Position numbers and translations under genes: made by a program. DNA of 64,000 nt from Echiichthys vipera (taxonomy: Eukaryota > Chordata > Actinopteri > Perciformes > Trachinidae). Within the stretch, counting starts at the first letter, position 1; each line of letters begins with the position of its first letter. The notes beneath the pieces are model-generated. The model ran no database searches. It saw nothing but the letters and a program-made list of their open reading frames with translations, and had not been told where the DNA came from. Of this stretch, positions 1 through 14,500 are shown piece by piece. Location: NCBI GenBank assembly GCA_963691815.1, contig OY829661.1:21560890-21624889 (forward strand). The letters run 5' to 3'.

Positions 1-1400
1 GGCAGAAGCAGATGTCTCAGCTAAAACATGTGCTTGGTGGCACGTTACTAGTCAGTATAATAACATAGGATTATTGTATTTTGTACTCGAGGTTTAGCTC
101 CAAAACGGATTAGTTACTGGTATTTTTTTAATACAGTGCCTAACACAGTGTAGTTCTGTACATGTCAGGATGAGCAGTGATGAGTGCAGTATTATCTTAC
201 ACGGCTTCAACCTGAATTATATTGCAGGTGCTTATTTCCTACAGAAACCCTACAATTGCAAAGACACAGCAAAATTAAAATCTTCATACGTTTTTATAGA
301 ATAACTCATAACTTATATGTCCTGTGTCCTATCTTAAGAGTGATTCAGATTTACTTCTTCCCTGAAATTGTTGTAACACAACAATGTGTGTCGAAGGTGT
401 TTTTTGAGCGTTGCTGCTGTGAGCACTGAGTCTGCAATCAATCTGACAGTGAGGAGGAGTCCCACGCTCGCCCTGGGAGGCGTAGCTGTCCTTTTATGGT
501 CAGTTGTGTCAGGTGCCGGGGGCTTAATTCCCCCCAGCTGTGAAACATTTACAGACAAAAGCATTATAATATGCACTGGGGTTTAAACCTGGGAGTAATT
601 ACATACCGTATGATTATAATCACCAGCGTTTCTGAACAGTAATACGTAAAACAGACATCTGTGACACACCTCTGCGTGACTCATGAAGTGAGTTCAGTTA
701 GTATTAGATCAAGTTATGAATGCGTTCTGAAGGAGAAGTGGTTTGTAAGTAGATGATCACATGTAGCAACAACAACAGATACAGATAAAGATGACTTAAT
801 CAGTCAGAAATAAATGGATGCCTGAGGGGAAATTAGATCATTGAAACAAGCAGTGATTCAGTGAGGTTAAAGATTAAGCATTCAAACATAAATAAATGTG
901 GAATAATTAAGAATCCCCCCCTGCAACCCCGACAGGGACAAGCGGTTGAAGATGAATGAATAATTAAGAATTTTATGGGAAATAATTATGTTGTATTATA
1001 TTATGATGGTAGAAAATCCCTGTAGGTCCACTTAGTGTTTCGTTGCTTGAATAAATTGATGCTTAATTGATAATAGAAAGTGTATACCACCATAGCACCT
1101 AGCTCATTTTCAGTGTTCAGAGACATTTTTCAGATTTTCTGTTCTGCCACGGCACCTCATGTAACTCTGGGATTAATAAACAGACGACCACAACCAATCA
1201 CTGAATAATACATTGTTAACACTTCTTTCTTATTGTTTTTATTACATTTCCGGTAACTTTCCATTTATTAGAGGTCTAAATAAAAAGATGTCCTGTTAGA
1301 TTTGTTCTGTTACTTTGTATAAATGGTTGCCGCAGAGTTTCAACTTGTTTGCTGACAACTAAAAGCCTCAGCTGAGAGGAGACGTTAAAGTGAAGTACTG

Positions 1401-1920
1401 GTGTAAAATTATTCTAGGGTCTTTTCGGCAAATACACTCATCAAATAAGCAAAACAATTCTTTTCATGTAATAACTGTTAACGGAAAAATCCGGTATAGT
1501 CACTAACAGCCGAATGCAGCTAAAACTGATTAGCTCAGGGCAGCACGCCACGGTGAAGGCTTTGTACGGCTTTTTTAACCTCTTATACTGCTCAAGATAA
1601 CACCAAACATCTTCAGTAGCATGATAAGAGCCCTTACACATTAACCAAAGCATCAATGGGCTCCTTTCTTTTGAATAGCACTTGGTTATCGACTTGAATG
1701 GACTTTACAACGAGAGGAGCTGGTACCGTGGCCAGTAGATAAGTCTTTCAAAACAATCTTTTAATAAACTCTGGGTTCTCTAACTACATTGTTGGTGCTT
1801 CGGCTAATGTGTAGGGACTCTTATCATGCTACTGCAGAGGTTTGGTGTTATCATGAGCAGTATTAGTGGGTAAAATAGCTGTTTTAATGCGTTCACCATG
1901 CTGCCCCTAGCAGAAGCATT
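1401..1920. mobile_element. Foldback DNA transposon, copy A (right end lost)
   Basis: Shares long, gapped similarity with the element at 39328-39920. Shared runs include catcaaataagc, gctaa.actgattagctc, ataacaccaaac.tc, catgataagag and aataaactctggg. The inner palindrome around the CTGCAG..AGCATGATAAGAG motif is retained. The outer right arm is missing, so this is a truncated non-autonomous copy with no transposase. Confidence 0.75.
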
Positions 1921-1949
1921 CAGTTATTTTACTAGAAATATATGTACAA

Positions 1950-2050
1950 ACACTTAATTAAAAGTCCTCAAGGTGTATGTTTAAAGGTAAGTGAAATGTA
2001 GCCTACTGAAAGTTACAAAAGTAAAAGTATGCAATGCAGACAAATGGCCC
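1950..2050. repeat. Fragment of the 5585-6175 repeat family
   Basis: Contains aaaagtcctcaaggtgtatgt and gttacaaaagtaaaagtatgc. It lies just after the truncated foldback copy A. Confidence 0.45.
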
Positions 2051-2202
2051 CTGTGATTTGAATATTGAAACATCAATGTAAATCAATATACTTAACATTT
2101 TACTGTTTTTGTTGTTTGTTGGAGTAAAACTAGAAAGTGGCATGAAAAGAAAAGACCCAAGTACCTTAAATTCAGTGTCTTTTTAAACAAGGCTACTTAT
2201 AT

Positions 2203-2435
2203 TTGTCGAAGTGTCCTTGGGCAAGACACTGAACCCCAAATTGCTCCCCGTGCTGTGCATGGGTGTGTAAATGTGATGTGCGCGGTTCGATTAGATTAGA
2301 TGGTATGTAGATGTCTACTGCCATCAGTGTGAATGTCTGTGTGAATGGGTGAATGTGACAAGTAGTGTGAAAGTGCCTTGAGTAGTCAGAAGACTGGAAA
2401 GGCGCTATATAAGCACAAGTCCATTTACCATTTAT
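2203..2435 (+). repeat. 5'-truncated copy of the same SINE
   Basis: Matches the body and tail of the 14808-15113 copy (GTGTCCTTGGGCAAGACACTG, TTAGATTAGATGGTATGTAG, GGCGCTATATAAG) but lacks the tRNA-like head, as expected from incomplete reverse transcription. Confidence 0.8.
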
Positions 2436-5400
2436 ATTTGACCACTGATGAGCAAAGAGAGATTTCTTATCCTTCCTGAATGTGGCGCACTATGAGTGGC
2501 CTAAATTAACTCACAGCTACATCACTGATTAAATACTCTCTACTTTATTCATCCTTGGTGAACTCTGCTGAAAGTCATCACACATCATAAACAGGCTAAT
2601 AACAAACACTGTCTTTTTCTCTGAAGTTAAACAGCATGTAAGAGTGTCCTTAAAAATTCCATGGAGATTATTCTCCAGATGGTTGGAAATATGCTCTGTG
2701 TAAACAGCCATCTCTACTACCATCACAGCCAAGACAGTCGTCTGACACTCTGACCATCTAGGTAGAATATTTGCACACAGTCCAAGACGCTCAAGCATTT
2801 CGGCGTTAGGCCTGGAATAAATCGAACAAGTCTTGTCATGCTAATGTCCATGTACATGTAAAACTGTATAGAAGGGTTTAATATTGCAATACCAGACTAA
2901 AACACTAAATACAAGTGGGTACATTCAGATAAAATGTTTATAAAAGCAAAAAAATAAGCAAAAGATACAATATCTGTGAAAAAAAACCCACACACACCGC
3001 AAAATTCAAATATCCAACTGGACATAAATCTTTCTTGACATATCAGCTGATCATCTGCTACCCCACTGACACTATTAATAAACCTTTGGGTCCCCGTGAA
3101 GCCTGCCAGAGATCTACGGTTTCAAATGCTCCGAACAAAACATCTGTATTTTTCACTTTGTACATTTTTCTCACTGATCACTGAGGCCTGAATCACTCCC
3201 CAGAGTCTTAAAGGAGGCCACACTCAGGCCCATATTGGAGTCATTTCCTGTCTCTGGAGTGGGCAAAGGGGTTGACCCCTAGTGCCCCACTATATAAATG
3301 CACAAGAACACACTTACACACATATACACACTCTTTTAAGACAACACCCCACAGAGAGAACGAGGGGAGTCACTTACCATTGCACTGCTGTAAGTGAATT
3401 ACAGAATCTCTCAATTGGACGCTACACGGCATCTCACTGGAGAGTAATGGCTGAGAAAATACAATTATATTTAATAGCTTGGGATATTCAAAAGCCCCAG
3501 TGAATACAGGAAGGCTGAGAAAAAGCAGAATCACAATTTTGGGATCGTATGTAGAGCAAAGGAAAGGAAGATCCTATCAGTTTTCTCGCAGCTTGTTACA
3601 ATAATAAGAAACAAGATAGGAAAAGAGGCCAAAATGTATGAAAATAATTTCAGAATAAAAAGGTCACATCTGCAGATCTCTAGTTTTGAACTGGGATGAA
3701 ACAGAAGCTTAGTGCAATTCACGGACATGATTAGGATAGCAGCACGTCCAAGGACATGCTGGCTTCAAGGTCAGGTGTAAGAATACTAAACAAGAAAGAA
3801 AGTGAAAGACAAAGAATAATGAGGTGAAAGAAAGTGAAAGCAGCAAATGTCTGCTTCAACATCTGCTCCAACTCGGCACAATTACTGGAAGTCCTTTGCC
3901 TTCGCCCTATTCACAGTGACATGAATAATAAACATAACAATGAGGCAATACATCTACAGCTTATAATGCAATTGACCACAGAGTCATTTGACTTCACAGC
4001 AGAGGTCTGAATACATGCATTGAATGCATGATATCTAGGACACAGATCAGTCAAAGGACCAAGGACGTCTACTATCACGTGTTGGGCTGAATTAAGTTGT
4101 TGTCTCAGGATCAGCCAGATAAAGAAAACACTTGAACGAGTCATTTTAAGTGTTGTGTTTAGAGTTAGCTTGATTCAAATTGCAGGTTAATAGGGTACAA
4201 TGTTTTTAAAGTGGCTATAATTTCTATTTTTACAATGTGAGATGTGTGATAATGTGAATGGGGTTGCTCGTAATTTTGAACCAACAGCGAATAAACACCT
4301 GAATCTGTAGCTCCCCTCATCTTTATTAATCTGACTCCACCAGATGGATTGAGTCACATTTGCTCAGCATATCCACCTGGAAAGTCGTTTGGAGATCTTT
4401 TGGGAAGGGGCGAAAATACTGATTGGATAAACCATCTGTCTATCACCAACATACATAAATCATCCAATCAAATCAACAAAGTGTATGACGCACTATCAGC
4501 GTCAGGGAAAAGCTCAGAAAGTAAACAAGATGTCTTTAAAAGATACTTTCTGTTTGTGTAACGCAAATTTATGGATAAAAAGCACACTTTCAGTTGCCCG
4601 GTCCATACTCCAACAGAAGGATCCAGGGGACAAAAGTGTAGCCATGTTGTTTACACTGAACAGTCCCTTCTTCTTTCGTCACACTTAAATCTGCCTCAAA
4701 ACCAATGCTGATTGATTTGGTCACTTGACAAACTTCTCCAAATTTTCTCCGCCGCATGTTACCAGACTGATCTGCGAGTGAAATACAATAGAGTTCACAA
4801 GATCAGGATGGTCTCACGAGGCTACATCTTTATGAAGCCTTTTTCAGAGCATTGTGAAGCTGTTTTGGTTCACTCTCACCGCTCAGCGTCATTTTGACGA
4901 AAACCTCATTACACTACCTGCAGCAGACAGACAAGGTAGTAAAGTAAGTAAAGTGACTAGCTGGTGAACATAGTGGAGAATTTAGCAGCCAATGAGACAG
5001 ATATTTCCCTCAGGAGTGGGTAGAGACCAAAAACAGAGCTAAAAGAGACTCACTATTAAACTTTAGATTAGATTGTGTCAGACCCCCTTTTTTTGTATTG
5101 TACAAACTAATAGTCATCATTATTTTTGCAACCATAAATGAAAATGTTCTTTTTCTATTCAGCCTCCAGATTTGTGTGACCCTCCTACGTGACCCTCCCT
5201 TTCCTCTATTCTCCCTGGTAGGTTTCTGCAGGAAGCCTTTAACAATGGGACCCCTCCAGAGAATCTGAGACCCAGCTGTAAGAAACTCTACACACACACA
5301 CACACAGTATAGACACACGTGTGACCTCATTTATGTTTGCACATATACACACAGAGGAGGGCAACACGCAGCCATCCATTAACGTGAACATTTAGTAGAA

Positions 5401-5584
5401 CCTTCCACTGTTAGTATGACGAATCCACTGACTTGACGGAAGAGAAACATTGTTAAGTGAGGAGACTTGTGATTAGCATGACGAAGCCGGGTACAGCTGA
5501 TGAACCGGCAGCACTGCTGACCTCACAGTGAACATTTGGTTTATTTGCTCAGCAGAAGTGATAGAACAGTCAAGACACCCCTGC

Positions 5585-6175
5585 TCAGTTTAAAGTGGAA
5601 CGTAACTAAATACATTCACAAAGAACTGTATTTTGAGGTACTCGTACTTCATTCGAGTGTGTCCATTTTTGGTTTCTTTACACTTCTACTTCTCTACATT
5701 TAGGAGGGAAATATGATGACAGCTATAGTTATTAGTTTTCTATTTGAATTTGTGCAACTGTATGTTACGACTGTTCATGTGGCCTTCCTGTATGTTGTTA
5801 CTATCCAGTGTCTTGGACATCATTTAGTGCAGGACGCTCAAATAAACAAATCAAAATAAAGCAAAGTTGCTTTTCAGATTAAGATTTAACATGTATATTA
5901 TCATTTTATGAAACATGACATACTATTAGTTCTATTAGATCTAGTTTGACCAACTACCAGAATAAAACGCTTCTTCCACATTAATGCATCAGAAATAATA
6001 ATTTAATACTATTATATATAACAATATAGCATTCAACGGGCCTGTTTGTTTGCATTACAAATACTTTTACTTTTGATACTTGAAGTTCACTTTCCTGTTA
6101 ATACTTGTTTGTCAGAGAACTTTTTCTTTACACCATTGTATTGCTACTTTTAATGAAATAAAATATCTGAAAACG
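5585..6175. repeat. Dispersed teleost repeat, about 0.6 kb
   Basis: Left part: agtggaacgtaactaaatacatt...ttttgaggtactcgtacttcattcgagt...ctctacatttaggagggaaa. Right part: atacttttacttttgatacttga...ttgctacttttaatgaaataaaatatctga. Both are degenerate versions of a common teleost dispersed element. Fragments occur at 1950-2050, 39925-40030 and 48384-48480. Confidence 0.6.
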
Positions 6176-6414
6176 TCTTGCACAGATGAAAACAACTTAA
6201 ATGTGTTGAAAATGCCATGGTTCACCGCAGATTTAGCCAGTACAAGCTATTAATCCTGACCAGATGACTTCTTGTCCTGTGGTCAGAGGCCAACTGAAAA
6301 CGGGATTTGCGGTTGAAAAAGTCAACATGAACATGATGAGGAGGCATGGAGACCTTATGATCTTAATCATCATCTGGTTACTCAAGGGGAGATAGACCAC
6401 GGAAGGGTCAAACT

Positions 6415-6415
<1 letters not shown>

Positions 6416-6501
<86 letters not shown>
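6416..6501. repeat. (CA)n microsatellite
   Basis: About 86 bp of nearly pure CA with one TA interruption. Confidence 0.95.
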
Positions 6502-6503
<2 letters not shown>

Positions 6504-7379
6504 AGTACCACTGCATCTACCTGAGGAGGTTCGACCCCCCGAGGGCCTGAACTGCAGCACTTGTGCCTTTCTCGGCCCCTGAATTCATATTCACCACAGG
6601 AGACCTGTCAAAGTGACCAAAACTACAACCTGTCAGCATTAAACTTCCTCACAGTTATGACATTAGTATGCATGGACAAAAAGTAAACTGGCAGCAGAGT
6701 TAAAGCCCTGTGGCCTCCAGTTTAATCACTGTGAACTGTCACTTTTGGCCGATACCCTGCAGGATGTTTTACTCAGACAGTAAAAAAATCTCTTGTTCAC
6801 TGTTCTTTACTGCTGCATATGGTGTAGTATTCCTGGAGTGTGTGTGTGATGAATATTTCACTGACAGTGTTCAGCTTTACCACCTGTGACAGCCAACTGG
6901 TAAACACATCTGAGCTGGCGAAGTAATGGAAGTCAGGAGCATACCTCATACAATTTAAACAGTCGCTATAATATTACACTGAAACCATATGAGGGAAAAT
7001 ACCATTAACTTACTGTTGGGTAACATAAAGTACCACATGTAAACCATATGATATTGTGAGTAAAACTGCATTTTTCGTTTAGCCTTCTTGTATAATTTTT
7101 CCACCTACAAAACACATAATAAGGGAGTTGGTTCACTAAATGATTAGAAGTAAATGAGCCAATTTAAAGACGTAAGAGATGATTTTGGAGCCAGTGTCTC
7201 CCCTTGGATGGTTGCTCAGGAGCTGTGTAATCAGGTAAATCTTATTTGTTTGGTCAGGAAGCTGCTGGGTCTGAAGGGTGAACTGAAACTTGTCTGTTTA
7301 AAAAAAATACCTACATGACCATATGTACATTTCACCATTTATTGTCCGCTGTAATTTTTCTTCCAGTCCTTATTGTCCC

Positions 7380-7810
7380 TTCTAGGGTTGGGTATTGCCT
7401 ACAACCTCGCCATGCAATATTTATCACAATCAGGGTTGCAAGAGGCGGATTTCAGGAAACCGTACAGACATTTTCCATCGGAAGTTAAGATGGGGAATTT
7501 TGCAAATATTCAGAAATTTCTAAGACTACACGCTCAAAAATGTGGCCTAAAACCCAGTGCAGTCAGCAATGTGCTATGTGCATGTGATTGAGGAATAGCA
7601 TAGATATTCTCAAGTGTTCTTGCATGAAATCTGGTTGTTCTAGTCAAGATTATGCTAAAATATATTTTCCCCAACTACATTTAAAAATCCCTGTTAAGGG
7701 GCAAACCTTCAATTTAGTAAATTCCAGGTTTATTTCCATTTATTCCCATAAATTTCCGTTAATTCCCATGGAAAGTTTCTATCTTTGAAAATTCCTGGAA
7801 GTTTTTCAAA
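7380..7810. repeat. Possible decayed transposable element
   Basis: Has agggttgggtattgcc and agggttgcaag at the left and attcccataaatttccgttaattcccatggaaagtttc...gaaaattcctggaag at the right. The latter resembles a teleost repeat I recognise only loosely. Its 72-codon ORF has no identifiable domain. Confidence 0.35.
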
Positions 7811-9464
7811 ACCTAATCACAATACATGTTGTCAGTAGATAACTCATGTATCGGTGTTACTAATAACTACACCTATGTGACAAGTCAAAATGTCCTCCAT
7901 GAAAAGTTTTGCTTCTTCCATGGCGTTTGTGCAAACACCCTCTCTATATTTGTAAAACACTGTAACTGACATGTGATATTTCACTACGATACTGAGTTCT
8001 TTGTGTGGTTTCTGAAACATAGATTGAGCTTTGTCTCTATTTTATAAATCGTGGCGAGTTCGGAAAGGTGGTGGGTAGACCACGGCAGACTACTGTAAAC
8101 CCACTGTCTACTTCCTGAAAGGTCATTGCCGGGGGGTGGGGGTGTCAATGGTCAGTTTATTCAAAATTCAAAAAAGTTGCACCATGCAGAACTCTGTCTT
8201 GCCTCTGTCTTGCGCTAAATTGTGAACTTAAGTTTAGCAATCAACAACTCTCACCTACGTCTCCTCCGATGTCTACCATGCTGTCATTTCAGATGACACA
8301 CCAAGTAATTACTGAAATATGATACACAGAGTACAGAATATGATATCCTCCAATCACAATGCCTGTGTGACATGCCAGGAATGTGATGCCACATGCTGGA
8401 AACAACTGTGTGTGTGCACATGTCTACATGCCTATCGATACATGCCTGTCTACAGGGACAAAAGAGAAAAATCGTTATAGCATTTAAACAGCAGATTCTG
8501 ACAGTATCAGAGGTTACAGGCTGTAACTTTGAAGTGAGAATCGGCGTGACTGCAGACCTCTCATTCTTTAAACAATATTCCACTGAGTGAAGCCCCACCA
8601 AACTTCCTGTGTACTGACACCAGGGTCTGGGGACAGACTTTGACAGAAGTCACATTCCTGTCATTGTTAGGCAGTCACACTCATACATAGCAAAACCCCA
8701 GAAACATAATGGCTTCCAACTTTTGACTCTATTTCCACAACAATGCTTCTTACTGTTGTTAGAGGGCACAGGAAGAAACAAGAGTCTACAGACAAGCTCG
8801 CAGCTCTGTGAGGCTCTACGTAGGCACAAGCAGTTTCTCAATACCAAGTACGCCAAGTTTGGACTTGTGGACTTAGTAGTTCAAACTTGGCAAGTTTGAC
8901 TAGGAGTCCAGACTCCGGAGGATGGGAGAACACAGTCCGGACGTTCTGTAATTGGAGCAGCAGCGAACTTGATGGCGTCACCATCTCAGCTCGTCTTGGT
9001 GGTCAGGGTTACCCCAGGACCTCACATCTCCGAAAACGTCGAAGCAATTTTTAAAATAGACTCTGTCTTGATACATTGACCACAGATGATTCAAAGTTTA
9101 AACAACTAGATTCTCGCCTTAAAAAAATCTTAAATCTGCTTTTCCTGACACAAATACAGTAGTATTTCCAAAATTATAACTCAAAGTTGTGTGCTGTCTC
9201 TTGCCCCATTTTCACTGATGTTAGGTTGAAATGCATTTTGGGATACCTGGCTGTCTGAACTCAATAACTGACTGTCACCTCCGATGCATCCTCGATAAAA
9301 TAGGCGGAGCAAGTCCCATCCGGGCATTTGGAGCGTACTTGGCGAGATGCGGACTATTGAATTGGAACAGTACTTGGGCTGCGACTGATGACGTTTCACA
9401 AGTCCACGAGAACACAAGTACAGACAAGAACGCAGATTGAGAAACAGCGACTCTTGCTTTGAGC

Positions 9465-9600
9465 TAAATGTTAACGTCAGCATGCTAACAAGCTCACGAT
9501 GAAAATGATAACATGCTGATGTTAAGAAGGTTAAGTCACCATCTTCAATAAGGGTGTTAGCATTTGCTAATTAGCACTGAGGCTAATGTGAATGTCATTA
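9465..9600. repeat. AGCATGCTAACA-type dispersed repeat
   Basis: Holds cagcatgctaacaagctcac, gataacatgctgatgtta and gtgttagcatttgctaattagcac. The same phrases recur in degenerate form at 28430-28500, 29960-30030 and 53960-54110. Confidence 0.5.
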
Positions 9601-10059
9601 GTTTTTTAGGCAAGGATGAATGTAAAAAAAAAGCTAGAGAATTTCAATGTTATGCATGACTCCACTCAGCGGAGAAGACGACTTCACCACTGTTGTTATG
9701 GAGGGCAGAGGTGCCCAGGGTGTCTGTGGGAGAGCCAGTGGCCATGCTGTAACTGACACGGACTCAGTGTTGACAGAGTCAAAGGGTCGGGACCCTGTGC
9801 AGACCCTCTGCAGAGTGAAGTGAAGCTCCAGGTCCTGTCAGCAACACAGCAAGGGGAGCTAGATCCTCAGAAAAAGGAGGAGATTGAAGAGGTCTCTAAT
9901 TGCTGTCAGCATGTGTCAGATTGTTGTTTTCGCCTGCCCAGGGGGGATCGGAGGGTGCCTTTGAAGATAGTGTGCTAATTTCTACTCACATGCTCCCATG
10001 CAGGCATCAGAGTCTGAATTAGAAGGAAAAAAGAAAGGGGTTAAAGTTGCATTTTTGGC

Positions 10060-10123
10060 GAAGAAGAAGAAGAAGAAGAAGAAGAAGAAGGAGAAGGAGA
10101 AGAAGAAGAAGAAGAAGAAGAAG
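10060..10123. repeat. (GAA)n microsatellite
   Basis: About 64 bp of GAA units with two GGAGAA interruptions. The long Lys and Phe ORFs across it are artefacts. Confidence 0.95.
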
Positions 10124-11369
10124 GGTATAAAAAAGAGATTTATTATTATTTCCCGTTTATTGACGTCTGTCCAAACTTTCATTAGTATAAAAGAATAAAT
10201 AAAAGAAAGGATCATGAATAAGAGTTCGGACTATATGGGGGCTTAAACTCTAGTTATTCCCATTAGCTCTCCTTGGTCTGGTTAATGTCCGAGTTTAAAA
10301 CATAGTCAGATGCTGTTCTCATCAAAGAGGAATCAGTGAGGATGGATCTGCTTTCTTTCACACTGAGCTGACAGTTCTTTTTTCCCCCTGAAGTTCATCC
10401 CCAGTGGTATTGCTAAGTCACGCTCGCAAACAACCACCCGTACTGCCAACAAGGCTTCACAGTCATGCAGCACAACCGTGACAAAGTAGTTTTATGTCAC
10501 ACATTCAATGCCTGCGCTGTTGGTGATTAAAAAACAGAAGCAAAAGTCAAACTTAGGCATACTCTACAACAGTACAGAGCCAACATGTCCTTATATAGCA
10601 ATGAGCTGCTCTTTGTCCTTTTATGAATACAGCTGTTGTCTTTGGATGTCAATAGGAAATAAACTTCCTCTTTATTCACAATTACTACACTGTCGAGGAG
10701 AATCAGGTCTGATTTGTAAAAAAAAAACCAAAACAAATAAGAAGAAGATGTATAAGTTTCATCAAATGACATTCATTTGGATCTTGACGGTGTAACAAGG
10801 TTATTTTTTAGAAGGAATTCCATCGATTTTCCACATGAATGTGAGTTGATTTACTACGTAAAGCCTGTGAAATCAGTTGTATATGTTCTGCGGCTCTGGA
10901 GGAGCTTTGTTAAGTCTGTGAAAACAACGTCTAATCAGGGTTATCTCAGCTTGAGCTTGGGGAGGACAAATTCACAACAGAAAACCTGTGTTCAAACTGG
11001 CCCTGTGGAGTAAAACAGACACGAGTATTTACCACACAGGACGGGTGTACAAAAAAAAATATACCTGTGTGTGTGTGTATATATATTTATACACATTATA
11101 TTGAAAATGTTGTATTAAAGGTAATTAAAGGTTGAAATAAGGGTAATATGCGGTGCACCGTTTTTGAACACCCCTGTCCCCAGAAAAAGTGTTGGCATTG
11201 TACGTTTCTGCAAACCATTTATACGTTGTGAAACATATTAAGCGCTGTTTTAATGAGACATACTGGACTCTCTACTGACTCTGGTGTAAAACCATCCTTG
11301 TCAATAAGACACATTCAGAGTGAGTGCTCCAGAAGTCAGTATAACAAGCCCCAAGATCTGCTTAGGGGG

Positions 11370-11580
11370 AAGGTCAAACACACCAACATTCATCCAGGGG
11401 ACCATGGTTCATGTCCCGTTTGTATCCCGTGTGAAAGTAAAACTTAAGTTACGTAACACTCATTTTAACCCAAACCACATTCTTTTCCAAAACCAAGTTT
11501 TTATTGGATTTCACAACTGCGACCATGGAGCATCACTACCCTGTGGTAGGTGGTCCTGACAAAGCGTCCGTATGTGACAA
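11370..11580. repeat. AACCCAAACCACATTC-type dispersed repeat
   Basis: Reads cattttaacccaaaccacattcttttcc and ccaagtttttattggatttcacaactgcgacc. Related phrases occur at 13480-13600 and 23600-23790. Confidence 0.4.
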
Positions 11581-14500
11581 ATAATGAATGACATTAGGTC
11601 GCAACGGTTTAGAAACGTTGAGATTCAACGTATTTGTGGTTTGCAGAAAGGTACAATACCAACATTTTATTCTGTCGACTGGGTTGTTTCGGTTATCTCA
11701 CTTCCTGCAGCTTAAATTTTGACTATTCTATATTTTAAAGCTGCATTAATAGATTTTTTTGCCACTTGGGGTCAAGTCGTAAACACAGCAAAGACAACAT
11801 CTTTTAAAGTTGTTATGGCAAGTGTTAGCTAATATCTGCCCGTTTACTGTCCACATCCAGCAGCATACACAACATTGCTCAAACCACATTGTCATTAGAT
11901 CCATCTGTCGCTTGTGAGCCCCCGACTTGATGGAAGTAAATTACCGGAGCTCTAACAGATATTGGTTAAATATAGTCTCACATTTCCAGTTATTGAATGA
12001 GAATCCAATGCAGTGACAGAGAATACCATACATAGTATATGTTTACTGTGAGCTGTCATCTACCTTTACACACAAGCACCATCCTCTTGTGTACATTACA
12101 GATTCTTTAGATGCTCACTGTAAATAGCTTTCACTGGGAGTGAGTAGGGGTGGTTGTTACTGGGAGAGTAGGGTCGTCTGTCAGACTGTATGAACCCAGC
12201 TAATTCCCTTCACTTAAAGGGATTTACTTGGTCTGGGATACACAGTTTGTCTACATTACAATCGTGCTGTACACCACAAAAAGCAGCTCAGAAAGGCTAC
12301 AATGATAAGAGGATATGAATGTTTTTTGAATATCTGTTTAAAGAAAGTATATTTAACATTGAATGAAGATGCTTTTGGGTCATTAGAGACCCTGAGAGCC
12401 TTGCATCTTGTACGCTCCTAATGCCCTCTTCCTGATGGCATGTAAACAGACAGTTAAAGGGGCAGAGAGAAGCAAAACACATTAGAATAGACTTCCATGG
12501 CTAATAGAGGAATATTGTATGTCAGGATGAAATTCAGGGGGGCGTAGACAGGGAAGGAAACTGTGTAGGGGTCAAAAATGAAAACATGCATAACATTTCT
12601 ACACTCTATACATTGTTACAATGAGAAGAAAAGGCATACGAGAGGGCCGAGGTGTATAAGAGGATGAGGAAGGGGGAAGATGGGTGGGGAAGGGTGTGTT
12701 GCAGTGAAAACGTACATGGTAACTAATCAGGGTCTTCCTGCGTCTCAGTCAGATATCTGCAGGGCTGAAGACAGGAAGGACTCACAGGGAGTTCCTGAGA
12801 TCCTGTCTGATACAGATGAGTGTCTTTGTGTACATTTAAAGTGTGCATTGTTATATAATGAGGAAGGCTGGAACTCTGTGTGTGTATAGTAAGTAGCTTC
12901 TGCATGCTAGCTGATGAAATGATCTTCATGGTTGTAGCACTTTGTGTATATAACAATCATAATATTTACACGCAGAAATGGGAAAGGATATGTCGATGCT
13001 GCTGCTCAGTGATTGAAGAACTGAATACATATCATGTTTGCAGGTGTGTGTGTGTATTTGTGTGTGTGCTGACAGTCTCGTAATGACTGTCTGACATCGC
13101 ATGTGACCAATACGCAAGAACATTTCAAGGTAAAAAGCAACAACATATAAAATAAGGTTGAAAGTAAATTCAAAAAAGGAAAACAAACAGCAGACAATAA
13201 TACAAGACGATCTCTGTAATTGTAGTTTCTAGATGGTAGTTGCTAAGTGATCCCTAGGGTGTTAAAGCAGATGTTTACACCAGTGGATGCCAGGTGATTG
13301 AATTGCGGCCAAAACAGAGTTTTATTCAACAATGTATGGAGCGACAAAGTCTGTGTAGAGAGGAGGCCGGGGAGGATGGATGGGTCAACAAAACATGGAC
13401 CTTAAACACGGCAGACCGCGGTTCGTTTTTGTTTCCAACGGACAGGCAATCTTGTTTTTCTTTTTAAAAGCACGACTCCGGCAATGTGTTTATTATTGTA
13501 ACTATGACGCAGAAGGTCCCTAACCTTAACAGAGTACTGATTGTGACCCGGATAATTGTCTTTCTACCCAAACATAACCAAAACCGTAAGTTTGTCACTT
13601 CAGAAACAATGTCGTCTGATCAGAAAACACTTACACTGCATGTGTTGTTCAAGAGGGCCACGGACAAACAATATAGCCCATGTTGTCGTCTATGTGGAGG
13701 ACTCTTTTTTTTTTGTTCAAGGCATAAATTACACTAAGCAGCTAACACTATAATATACCTCTATTTTAAACTGAAACTCAACTGGATACAGCACAAGGCA
13801 ACCGTGTATTCACATTCAGAAAACAATGAAGTAACCTTTGGTCACAGGTGACAACAACTGTAATGTTAAACCTTGATGAGCATGAGCATCAATGAATGAT
13901 CAAGAAATGTTGTATTATACTGTATACCTGCATTTAGCACCTTTTAAAGAGTTTTTCGGTATTTCCACCACTGGCTGATTGCAATTGTAATGGCAAAGGC
14001 AGCTGTTTCAGAAATTCTCAGGGTAGATTTTGAAAGGTTCTTCTAAAATCAGTGATTGCTAAGGGGTCAGACATTTGCGAGGTAAATACGGGTGGATGTT
14101 AGGACATCACAATGTGGTTTCTTACTTACCATTAGGGGTTTGATAGCAGCGTTTCCCTCCCCAGTAAACCTGTCATCAGAGGTTTTGTATGTTCTACTTG
14201 TGAACGATTTCAAGATAATTATAATAACACCAAACTGGAGAAAAATGTCTACGCTTAGGTCATTTTACAGCTCTATTATAGGATCATGGCAAGGACTGTG
14301 AAAATACTGCTCATGGTATCATTCATCGCTCTGAAAGACACTGTAACTTTATAGGAAAACGCTGCGCTTAGTTGGTTGTAATCAGGGAGATCTGACCCCC
14401 TCCAGACGGATTTCATCCACCACCCTTCCTCTAATAATTATGTGATAATCTTCATGGGATTTTGGTGAGTCCTCTCCAGCTGTGGGTCCTGGAATTGGCA

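Noticed and set aside
6233..6511. Minus-strand ORF with a long Cys-Val run
   Set aside because: Translation of the CA microsatellite.
9998..10198. Poly-Lys ORF and its poly-Phe antisense ORF
   Set aside because: Both read through the GAA repeat.
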